A stretch of 64,000 nucleotides of DNA from Melitaea cinxia (Eukaryota; Arthropoda; Insecta; Lepidoptera; Nymphalidae), in assembly GCF_905220565.1 (NCBI RefSeq), contig NC_059422.1, positions 570,501 through 634,500 on the forward strand. The letters are read 5' to 3'. The translations under genes and the position numbers were made by a program. Below, piece after piece: positions 38,501 to 50,500 of the stretch. The notes under the pieces were generated by a model. That model did not search any database. It was not told the DNA's origin and saw only the letters and a program-made list of their open reading frames with translations. Every line of letters starts with the position of its first letter. Position 1 is the stretch's first letter.

Positions 38501-41500
38501 TCCCGTAACTTCCTCCAACTTATGCTCGGGTTCTTCCCAAGTTAGCGTCACGAACCTATGTTTGACAATCACAGCTTTCAAGTCTCGCGGCGGAGATATG
38601 ACGCTAGCATTACCGGTCTTGAACTCCTCGGAATCCAGTTCTTCAGCAGCATGTATGGAATAGTCATTATCAAGAGCGTTTTCACTATAATCGTCGTATA
38701 CGGGTTCGGGTGTGTAAGCGGAGGAGGTCTCGCCTAGAAAGTCTAGGTCTTCGGGAGTTGGGTCTAGGGTTCGGTCGAAGTCACCGGAAATGAGGGTGTT
38801 GAAAATGTCTTGGGTGGAATTGGTCAATTTTGGGAGAGGTTTATCTGTAAGGAAGAATGAAAAATAAAATTAATATAAAGAAAATTGAACAAAATTATAA
38901 AATTACAAGAACAAATTGAAAACAAAACGCTTGAAAAAATTATAAACAAACTATAAAAATAAAATGGCTTGTAAATAAATATAATAAAGCAGAAAACAAT
39001 GAAAAGAAATAAAAACAATATTATCGACCTAAATTGACAAAAAATACACATATGTATATGTAGGAAAGAGGAGGTCACACTGGTTGATTGCAATGTAAGG
39101 TAACACAAGATAAAAGTTAACGAGGGGGAGACGAACTTCTTAGCATTCGATGGAATCACCGTGCGATGCATTTATTATACACGTTAGAATGACTCGAGTA
39201 ATAGAATTAGTGAGGGTAGGTGATTATCGAACGATGTGCTAGGTGGCGTGATCGGTGCATCTGTTGTTTATAAATTCCTTGCTAATTGCGTACGACAGCG
39301 CAGGTGCCGATATATATTATATTAAGAGAATAGACAATATACAGTTAATTACTCTTCCCAAGTAGTGTCGTGTTCCTATTGGTTAGTATGGTAGAGCTTC
39401 TAGACAGGGTCGAGGATAGGGTCGGCAACGCGCTTGCGATGCTTCTGGTGTTGCAGGCGTCTATAGGCTACGATGATTGCTTATCGTAAGATGGGTCGTA
39501 CGCTTGTTTGCCGACGTAGTCACTCACCATGCGGTGATACCAGAAGTCGTAGTGGTGCAGTGGCGCTGCCTGCAGGTGAGGAGGCTGCACACTGGAATAC
39601 ACCCGCGTCCACATCTAGCACGCCGCGGATTCGGAGCGATGTACTGTCGAATGATAAAAAATAATCACCATCTGTTATGCTATTAGGTGATATGTGCTGT
39701 GCTGTGCGATCGAAACGGCCATTTTGAATGAGAATATTTTGCGTTTTGTTCGACGAATTTATTATTTCCAAATCGGCTCATTTTTCGTTCTACTATTTTG
39801 ACGCTATCACCAAGGAAAAATAAAGTTTGATGTACGTAACAGTATAATTGATGATTGATGAGCGCAGCGTGACGTCACCTACAAGCACGCTCGCTCCACT
39901 CACCCGTCCACCAGCGCGATGTCGTGGTCGTTGGGCGTCAGCGGCTCGCCGTCCTTGAGCCAGGTGACGGCGGGCGCCTCGCAGCGCAGCGTGACGTCAC
40001 CTACAAGCACGCTCGCTCCACTCACCCGTCCACCAGCGCGATGTCGTGGTCGTTGGGCGTCAGCGGCTCGCCGTCCTTGAGCCAGGTGACGGCGGGCGCC
40101 TCGCAGCGCAGCGTGACGTCACCTACAAGCACGCTCGCTCCACTCACCCGTCCACCAGCGCGATGTCGTGGTCGTTGGGCGTCAGCGGCTCGCCGTCCTT
40201 GAGCCAGGTGACGGCGGGCGCCTCGCAGCGCAGCGTGACGTCACCTACAAGCACGCTCGCTCCTCTCACCCGTCCACCAGCGCGATGTCGTGGTCGTTGG
40301 GCGTCAGCGGCTCGCCGTCCTTGAGCCAGGTGACGGCGGGCGCCTCGCAGCGCAGCGTGACGTCACCTACAAGCACGCTCGCTCCACTCACCCGTCCACC
40401 AGCGCGATGTCGTGGTCGTTGGGCGTCAGCGGCTCGCCGTCCTTGAGCCAGGTGACGGCGGGCGCCTCGCAGCGCAGCGTGACGTCACCTACAAGCACGC
40501 TCGCTCCACTCACCCGTCCACCAGCGCGATGTCGTGGTCGTTGGGCGTCAGCGGCTCGCCGTCCTTGAGCCAGGTGACGGCGGGCGCCTCGCAGCGCAGC
40601 GTGACGTCACCTACAAGCACGCTCGCTCCACTCACCCGTCCACCAGCGCGATGTCGTGGTCGTTGGGCGTCAGCGGCTCGCCGTCCTTGAGCCAGGTGAC
40701 GGCGGGCGCGGGCCGGCCGCGCGCCTCGCAGCGCAGCGTGACGTCACCTACAAGCACGCTCGCTCCACTCACCCGTCCACCAGCGCGATGTCGTGGTCGT
40801 TGGGCGTCAGCGGCTCGCCGTCCTTGAGCCAGGTGACGGCGGGCGCGGGCCGGCCGCGCGCCTCGCAGCGCAGCGTGACGTCACCTACAAGCACGCTCGC
40901 TCCACTCACCCGTCCACCAGCGCGATGTCGTGGTCGTTGGGCGTCAGCGGCTCGCCGTCCTTGAGCCAGGTGACGGCGGGCGCCTCGCAGCGCAGCGTGA
41001 CGTCACCTACAAGCACGCTCGCTCCACTCACCCGTCCACCAGCGCGATGTCGTGGTCGTTGGGCGTCAGCGGCTCGCCGTCCTTGAGCCAGGTGACGGCG
41101 GGCGCCTCGCAGCGCAGCGTGACGTCACCTACAAGCACGCTCGCTCCACTCACCCGTCCACCAGCGCGATGTCGTGGTCGTTGGGCGTCAGCGGCTCGCC
41201 GTCCTTGAGCCAGGTGACGGCGGGCGCCTCGCAGCGCAGCGTGACGTCACCTACAAGCACGCTCGCTCCTCTCACCCGTCCACCAGCGCGATGTCGTGGT
41301 CGTTGGGCGTCAGCGGCTCGCCGTCCTTGAGCCAGGTGACGGCGGGCGCCTCGCAGCGCAGCGTGACGTCACCTACAAGCACGCTCGCTCCACTCACCCG
41401 TCCACCAGCGCGATGTCGTGGTCGTTGGGCGTCAGCGGCTCGCCGTCCTTGAGCCAGGTGACGGCGGGCGCCTCGCAGCGCAGCGTGACGTCACCTACAA

Positions 41501-44500
41501 GCACGCTCGCTCCACTCACCCGTCCACCAGCGCGATGTCGTGGTCGTTGGGCGTCAGCGGCTCGCCGTCCTTGAGCCAGGTGACGGCGGGCGCCTCGCAG
41601 CGCAGCGTGACGTCACCTACAAGCACGCTCGCTCCACTCACCCGTCCACCAGCGCGATGTCGTGGTCGTTGGGCGTCAGCGGCTCGCCGTCCTTGAGCCA
41701 GGTGACGGCGGGCGCGGGCCGGCCGCGCGCCTCGCAGCGCAGCGTGACGTCACCTACAAGCACGCTCGCTCCACTCACCCGTCCACCAGCGCGATGTCGT
41801 GGTCGTTGGGCGTCAGCGGCTCGCCGTCCTTGAGCCAGGTGACGGCGGGCGCGGGCCGGCCGCGCGCCTCGCAGCGCAGCGTGACGTCACCTACAAGCAC
41901 GCTCGCTCCACTCCCCCGTCCACCAGCGCGATGTCGTGGTCGTTGGGCGTCAGCGGCTCGCCGTCCTTGAGCCAGGTGACGGCGGGCGCCTCGCAGCGCA
42001 GCGTGACGTCACCTACAAGCACGCTCGCTCCACTCACCCGTCCACCAGCGCGATGTCGTGGTCGTTGGGCGTCAGCGGCTCGCCGTCCTTGAGCCAGGTG
42101 ACGGCGGGCGCCTCGCAGCGCAGCGTGACGTCACCTACAAGCACGCTCGCTCCACTCACCCGTCCACCAGCGCGATGTCGTGGTCGTTGGGCGTCAGCGG
42201 CTCGCCGTCCTTGAGCCAGGTGACGGCGGGCGCCTCGCAGCGCAGCGTGACGTCACCTACAAGCACGCTCGCTCCACTCACCCGTCCACCAGCGCGATGT
42301 CGTGGGCGTTGGGCGTCAGCGGCTCGCCGTCCTTGAGCCAGGTGACGGCGGGCGCGGGCCGGCCGCGCGCCTCGCAGCGCAGCGTGACGTCACCTACAAG
42401 CACGCTCGCTCCACTCACCCGTCCACCAGCGCGATGTCGTGGTCGTTGGGCGTCAGCGGCTCGCCGTCCTTGAGCCAGGTGACGGCGGGCGCGGGCCGGC
42501 CGCGCGCCTCGCAGCGCAGCGTGACGTCACCGCGGGCCCGCGCGCGCACCACGCCGCCCTCGCGCAGCAACACCCGCGGGGCCGTCTGCGGACACCGCCG
42601 TCACAGCTGAGTAAGTCGCTGGCCATAGTCCTCTCTCTCCTCGTAGAAGAAAGGTCGGGGCTTAATCCACCACTTCCACTACCAGTTGGTAACCCCCATC
42701 GAGTTAGACGATATCGAGAACCGGGGAGCCGAGGAACTGAGAGTGGCTTCAGAGGCCAACCTCAATTTAATCCTCGGCCTGACTCGGTCAACCTTAAAGG
42801 GGGATATGCGGCCAAAATCAGAAAGGCCGCCGGTTCCGTTAGGGAGGTGTTGCAATCCCTAGTGGTCCGTACCGAGACGGACGAAATCCGAAGGCTGACA
42901 ATTGTCGGCTCGCGAGGGAGTTGGAACTGGTTCGCGAGGCGGTGCGGGCCTATAGACGGGAGTTCGAGGGGAGCCGCAAAAAGGTGGCTGAATTCACGAA
43001 TGTGAAGGAACCTGCCTAGTGTCAAAATTGTGGATGACCGCCTGGCGGCCCTTCATTTCCCGGCTGCCTCTCTTTCCCAATGGCTGGGGCAGCAGACCGC
43101 TGGCGAGTGCCACAAGGGCCACCATTGCGGACAAAGCCAGTGCGACGGCGGCCCCCAGCGCAAGCGTGGGTGCGCAAGTGAATTTGGAGAAGCTAACCGT
43201 CTTTCCCTAAGCATCGAGCAAAGGAAAGGGGAAGGGCAAAGGGAAAGGAAAGGGGAAGGGAAAGGTTAAGGAGGTGGAGTGGACCGCGTTCGGTCTCTCC
43301 ACCTCAAAGGAAGTGACCCCTCAAGGGAAGGAGGGAGAGGGGGCCAAACCCCTGGAGGAGCCGGCAGCAAGTTGGACATATGTCGTTCGCCGCAAAACGG
43401 CGGCGAAAAAGCAAACGACTTCTGCGCAGCCGGCTGAGAACCTGGCGACCAAAAACACGGTGGCCTCAATGCCGCCTACCAAGAAGGTGGCCTAGAAGCC
43501 TAAGCAGGCGCTCCGCCACTCAGTGGCCGTAATAACCAAGTTACGGCCGGAGGCAGTAGCCAGGGGGCCACGCACGGGTCGATATTGGTCAAAGCAGAGA
43601 GCAGTATTGATCTCAAGGAGTTGGGAATCGGCCCGCTCCGGATCCGGCAGTCGGCGACCGGAGTGCGCCTCATCGAGGTGCCCGGCTCTACGAGCGGGGA
43701 GAAGGCCGATGCCCTCGCCACTAAACTAAAGGAGACCTTGGATGAGGAGGCAGAGGTGCTCAGGCCTGAGAAGAGTGGCCCTCCGCAGGGGTTTTGGTCG
43801 GTATTGCACCCCCAAGTGCTGAAGACGACTTACGGAATGCCTACCCGGGCATCCTGGATATCACCCGTGAATGGGTTCCCTTGCGATACCAAAAAAAAGA
43901 CACCATATCTGTTTAGGCTTAACACACAATAGTGACGTCACTAGTGCCAGTGGTAGGAATGTAGGAGTGAAGTGGGACGAGTACGCACCATGACAGATAG
44001 CTTCGTGTGGAGTGGTCTGCAGTTCACTAATACTAGTGGTGGGCAAGGGGGTGGTAGTGGTCGTGTTATAGTACCATGACGGTGAGCTGCGCGGAGTGGT
44101 CGGCGGAGTCCAGGCGGTTGGTGGCGCGGCACGTGTAGGCGCCGGCGTCCTGCGGCCGGGCCGCCAGCACGCGCAGCGAGCCCGACCCCACCAGGTACAG
44201 CCGGGAGTCCAGGTCACTGGGGGGGGGGGGTGTTAGCAATCGAAATCGAAAATTATTATTTACTAATATTATAAAGAGGTAAAGTATCTAACTTTGTTTG
44301 TATGTAGGGGGTAATCTTCGCTAATACTAATCCGATCATGAAAATTCTTTCACTAACAGAAAGCTACACTATTTAGGAGTGACATAGGCTATATTTTATT
44401 GTAATTGAACAAAAAATTCAGCAAATAAGAAAAAGATTAAAATATAATATCAAAATGGTTAATAAACTAGCGCCATCTATCGCTATTAGAAAACAATTTA

Positions 44501-47500
44501 TCAGTTTTACGACGTTATTAATTTAGTCTTATTTTAGTCTATCGACGACGTTTTCTCGATTTTTAATAGATGGCGTTGGAACAACATATTATTTATTTAA
44601 GTGCTATAAAATTTGTTCTTTAAAGTATGTTATTTGGTTAATATAATAAAAATTAACGCCCAAGGAAGTGGGCACGGGTCGGCTAGTTATTTATAAATAT
44701 CACATACATCACACCCAGATTCGAGGCGAGAATAGACCTCAAACGGAGCAGAAAGCAGGGTTTCTGCGAACTGCGCCAACGGGCAAATCATAATTATTAT
44801 TAATAAGTCGGTTATCATAATTAATAAGTCAAGTTACTCCTATGTCAATAATGCGGAAACACACACAAACAACCAGATAACGGCAAATATCTGTATGCGC
44901 AATACAAATGTATGCCATGTGCAAGGATCGAACCCGCTATATGTAATTCATTAAACATTTGATCGACTGATTGACTAGTTTCATGTTCAGTTCTTAACTA
45001 TTCCCATAATTGAAAAATTATCAATAAATACTAACTTGAGATCAATAGCCACGCCGTTGTTTAGCCAAACCATTTCCGGTTTAGGGTTTCCGACGGCCGC
45101 GCAGTCGAACGTCACCGAAGCACCTGAAAACAATTCATCAATTCGTTAATTCGATTATAATCGTATATAATCGAGGGTAGTGTACAAAATATTAGAATAT
45201 TTTTTACACTACCCTCATTTGAATGATCGTGATTTTAGCTGTCCCAAATGACACATGTAATTTTGCCAGATGAAGAAGACACAAGAAGATTGATACATGC
45301 GAAATTCCTTAAAATTTAATAGAGATTTTAGAATACAGACATAGAATTTAGCCTGCGATTGACACACAATTAAAGTCTTGCAGGTTAATTGTTTTCTTTA
45401 CCATTGTTATGTATAAATGGCGCCCAAAGTGGGGCTCACTATCTCCAACTTACAAATTTTTTTTTCATCATTTTGGTCATAACATAGTTGTGTTTGCTAG
45501 CAAACGAAAAAAACCAATTTCAATTACATCGACAAGTACCTAAATACAGCGTAAGTAGACGAAAAAAAATTAACAAACGCTCTAGTAGTCACTACGATTT
45601 TCGAGGGTTTCCCTCGATTTCTGTGGGATTCCATCAACATATCCTGGGTTTCTTATTATGGTACCCTTGAGATATCTCGTTTTTTACAAAAAAGAACAAA
45701 TTATTAAAATCGGTTCATAAAACACGAAATTTTCCCCGAACATACATATATATATATATATATACGGTCGAATTGAGTAACCTCCTCCTTTTTTGAAGTC
45801 GGTTAAAAACAGATCCAAACAAGATAAATATCTAATAACGTGTTAGGTAAAACATAGCCTTTGATATTATCAAAAACAAAAAAAAAATACCAACTTAAAA
45901 ACGAGTGATCTTTAGACCACACGACTGAAGTAAAACTTCTGCACAATAGGCCTGCACAGTGTCTTCGATATACGAAACGCAACTGGCTATGAGAGAAAGA
46001 AAATGCGCGCTCGCACTTCTCTTTCTTGCTCCGTTCGCCTCACCCGATCCTACTTTTTGTAACGCTCTCGTCACGCATACACCAACTCACTCTCACTCAC
46101 TCCCCAAGTCAAGCGAGCGCAAAGAAGTTTTACTTCAAAAAGCTTAGTTACCTTCCATTACAGTGACAGGTTGAGGCGTTGTGATGAATCTCGGAGCAGA
46201 CTCTAAATTTGCAAGTTCGCTGTTTACCCGCAACTCCACTTCCGGACCTAATCTGTAACATACATATACTGTGAACAAGACATAACATGACATAACATGA
46301 CATACCAAGCTAGAGGCTTTGAATTAAGCTACATATACTAATTCGTTGATTGATTCAGCCAGTAACATTCCACCGCTGGGCACAGGCCTCTTTCTCCATG
46401 TTAGAGAAGGTTCGGAGCTTAATCATACAAATCATACACACCATTCCTAAGCTATATAAAACAAATCCTGTCCGGATTGTTATCATGTACACCTGATAGC
46501 GATCGTTACTCATAGTACTGAATGTATCCGCCAACCCGTATTGGTGCAGCGTGGTAGTTTAAGCTCTGTTCCTTCTCTTACGTGGGGAAAGAGGCCTATG
46601 TCCAGCAGTGGGATAGTACAAGCTGAAGCGTATAAAAAGTTGTAGTCAAATAGAAGGGGTAGTTTAGGCAATAATTGTAATGCATCTATATCTATAATTG
46701 ACCTTGGGGCTTGATGCGCATGCGCGTGCGGCAGTGAAACAGAGCATCGGTACACAGCCGCGTCATGCGTGCGTAGCGGGTCGAGCTCTAACGCGCCTCC
46801 TGGAGTTAGAGACACGCGCGCCGCTTCCATTCGGACAGGCGAGCCGTTTTTTAACCACGTAACCTAAAACAAAAGATCTGTAACTTAACAACCAGCCTCC
46901 ACGATCTATTTATCTTTGATACAGCTAAGTCACGATATGTAACTGACACAACTTTTTTTTAAATACATAACCTGGTCTACAAACAAGCGTACGGATCGCC
47001 TGATGTTAAGCGATTGCCGGAGCTTATAGACGTCTGCAACACCAGAAACATCGCAAGCGCGTTGCCGACCCTATCCTCTATTCGCCCCAGGAGCTCTGGC
47101 CACCTTACTCACCAACAGGAACACAACACTGCTTAAAAGCTTTTAGCCATTTAGCTGTGATCTTCTGTAAGGTCGAAGTACTACCCCAATCGGGCTGCTC
47201 CATATTTTGAGCAGGAAATTTCCCGCTAAATCCTACCTCAGTTAAACGTATGGAGTTGATTGCTATTTGATACTTGATATTTGGTACTTCTTCTAGAACT
47301 TACTGACAGTGAAATTATTACTACGTATTATTGAAATTATTACTAAGTATTATTACACGTAATACAATCCTCCTTTTTGAACCGACTTCCAAAAAAGGAG
47401 GAGGTTCTCAATTCGACTGTATTTTTTTTTATGTATGTTACATCAGAACTTTTGACCGTGTGGACCGATTTCGACAAATGTTTTTTTTAATCAAAAGGTG

Positions 47501-50500
47501 GTGTGTGCCAATTGGTCCCATTTAAATTTATTTGAGATCTAACAACTACTTTTCGAGTTATATCTAATAATGCGTTTTTACTTGACGCATAACTTTCTAC
47601 TGGATGTACCGATTTTGATAATTCTTTTTTTGTTGGAAAGGGGATACCCCTAGTTTAGTACCATGATAAGGAAACCAGGATCTGATGATGAGATCCCAGA
47701 GAAATCGAGAGAAACTCTCAAAAATCCGCAATAACTTTTTACTGGGTGTACCGATTTTCATAATTTTTAATTTCATCGAAAGCTGATGTTTATCATGTGG
47801 TCACATATAAATTTTATCGAGATTTGATAACTACTTTTTGAGTAATATTTGATAACGCGTAGTTACTTGACTATTTTTTCGTCGATCTACGTTGTATTAC
47901 TCTTCGATGTAATTGAAGTCGTTTTTTTTTTCGTTTGCGAGCAAACACAATTATTTTTATGTATGTTCGGGGATAACTCCGTCGTTTATGAACCGATTTT
48001 GATAATTCTTTTTTTGTTGGAAAGAAGATATCCCTAGTTTAGTACCATGATAAGGAAACCAGGATCTGATGATGTGATCCCAGAGAAATCGAGGGAAACT
48101 CTTGAAAATCCGCAATAACTTTTTACTGGGTGTACCGATTTTGATAATTTTTAATGTAATCGAAAGCTGATGTTTGTCATGTGGTCACATATACATTTTA
48201 TTGAGATCTGATCACTACTTTTTGAGTAATCTTTGATAACGCGTAATTACTTGACTATTTTTTCGTCGATCTACGTTGTTATTACTCGTCGATGTAATTG
48301 AAGTCGGTTTTTTTTCATTTGCGAGCAAACACAATTATTGGAAGTCGGTTAAAAAATATATATACGGTCGAATTGAGTAACCTCATCCTTTTTTTGAAGT
48401 CGGTTAAAAATCACTTGTGCACAATTTCATGCGCTAGATGATTGCGTTTTTTTTTTTTGCTTTTTGTCTCGAGGTCATCGTCATGCGGGATGATGACGCC
48501 CATTAAAATACCCTCGAGTATGGCTGATAAATCATCACAATATATTTATTATCATATAAAAAAAACTCACGTTTAGTTTAAGTACAGGTGGTGGTGCTAG
48601 TATTTTCCCAGCACCATACACCCGTCTCTCAGGCTGGGAAGCGGACGGTGATGGTATGATGCGCACCGCCAGACGCGTTGGCAGGTTTATGGGGCAGGAC
48701 AACAGCGCTGGTGACCCTAGCACCCCCATCACCACTCGCGGACCTTCGCCTAGTTCTGGTACTTCTGGAAATTCGGATCATCGGTTTAATTTAGATTCTG
48801 CTGTATAGTACATATTATAATCATGGAATAATTTACTTATGCCACGAAACCTATAACACAAGCATTAAGTTGCTTACTTTAGGAACAGACGACCGTGTGT
48901 GTATCGTGTATTTATTATTATTATTATTATTATTGTCTCCACTGGTGACAAGAGGACTGGTGCATTTATTGCCATCGGCATAGCGATTAATCGGGGATTT
49001 CCCCGTTGCCAGCAATCTTGGACCATTTCGGAAATGATTTACACCGCAACTATCTTGTAAATATTTAGTTCTTAAGTTGCGAATTGTAAATATATTCGAA
49101 ATAAATACTATATTAAAAAGAAAAAAAGAAAATAATAATAATAAAACTTCTGTTGACATTTCTGACCCAACACGAGCGTCACACGCACGTTGCGTAACAT
49201 ACCCGCGGTTCAACACCAATAATTGTGACATACAACACCAAGCATACGCTGGAGTTCTGGCTACTTGACTAACCACAGGAATACAGCAATACTTAAGAGA
49301 GTTATAATTAAGATCTATTTACTGCGGCCTTCCTCATAATACGAATCACCATTTTAAACCAAATTGAAATGAAGTACACTATTTTAAAATTAAATCAAAG
49401 TATAAAGTAATCTTTAACATGATACCATTAAAATAATGAAATCCTATCGCATACGATTTGTTAATATTTAATCTGATAGCTAAGTCCTATTATTGTGATT
49501 GCAATCGTTTTCAACGATTAACGTGTATTTTATATTTTATTTCTGAGTATTAGTTGTAAATGTGTATAAATAAATTCCTATTAAATCTCTTTAGTTTAAT
49601 TACGCCACGCCTGGCTGGTTGTCATTAAATTTTAAATTGAGATAGATACAGCGATGTCAAACGGAATGTTGTAAAATTCATTTAGTTAGTTTTAATTATT
49701 AGGATTTGTGAAAAAGAGTACTTTTAGAGTCATAAACTTTAAATGTCGTTTTAATTTCAGAGCAATGCAAGTTTAATTATTTGTACTCTCACAAATATAT
49801 GTATAACAAAACAATTGTAAAAGTAATCGATCTAAATCACCATAAATACAAATAAAAACAACACACTGGGTAATGGTGGATGGTTTTATGCAGTTGACGC
49901 AAGTAGTGTATTAGAAATAATAAACGCCAAGGAAAAAATAAATAAAAAATTAGGACTTCTATTTTATTGCTGAACCCCTTCAAATAATCTCCAATAACGC
50001 CTTACCTCCCATCCTAAAGCGTGATATGTCGCCCCTAATAGCCTATATTACAAAATGGAAATAAATTTAAAATTAAATAAAAAAAAAATCAGTTCCTGCA
50101 ATATCTGAAGACATGTTTTTGAATTTTCATTGTCTACCTATTACGGTTTCAAAGATATATACATCTATGACAGATAGATAAGGACGAAACAGCAAGTTTG
50201 AGGTACAATACCAATTACTAAGAAATTTGCCATATATGAGAAAAAAGACCACAATACCATTTTTGACAAATTAATAGCAAATTTTTAATTACACAGGAAC
50301 GGTCCAGATACTGTAGTTGCTGTGAAATGACGCACCTATCTATATTATAAAATTACTAGCTGACCCCGCAAACGTTGTTTTGCCATATATGTTATTAACC
50401 CACTTAATCCCCCCCCCCTTTTAACTTAGGGGTATGAAAAATAGATGATATTCGATTCTCATACCTACCCAATATGCACACAAGAGTTCATGAGAATCGG

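Noticed and set aside
38824..39171. 115-codon minus-strand hydrophobic ORF
   Set aside because: It is AT-rich intron sequence upstream of exon 10 giving Phe/Ile/Tyr runs, with no splice fit.
39924..42610. Plus-strand ORFs of about 92-102 codons repeated through array 2
   Set aside because: They are antisense shadows of the Ig4 exon copies; the minus strand has the Ig motifs and splice signals.
42439..43025. 188-codon plus-strand ORF as a gene
   Set aside because: It fuses the antisense of array 2 to the frame-broken R1-type gag relic and is a chance joining.
48851..49276. 141-codon minus-strand ORF
   Set aside because: It runs through a SINE D tail and an (ATT)n run, and the product is low complexity.
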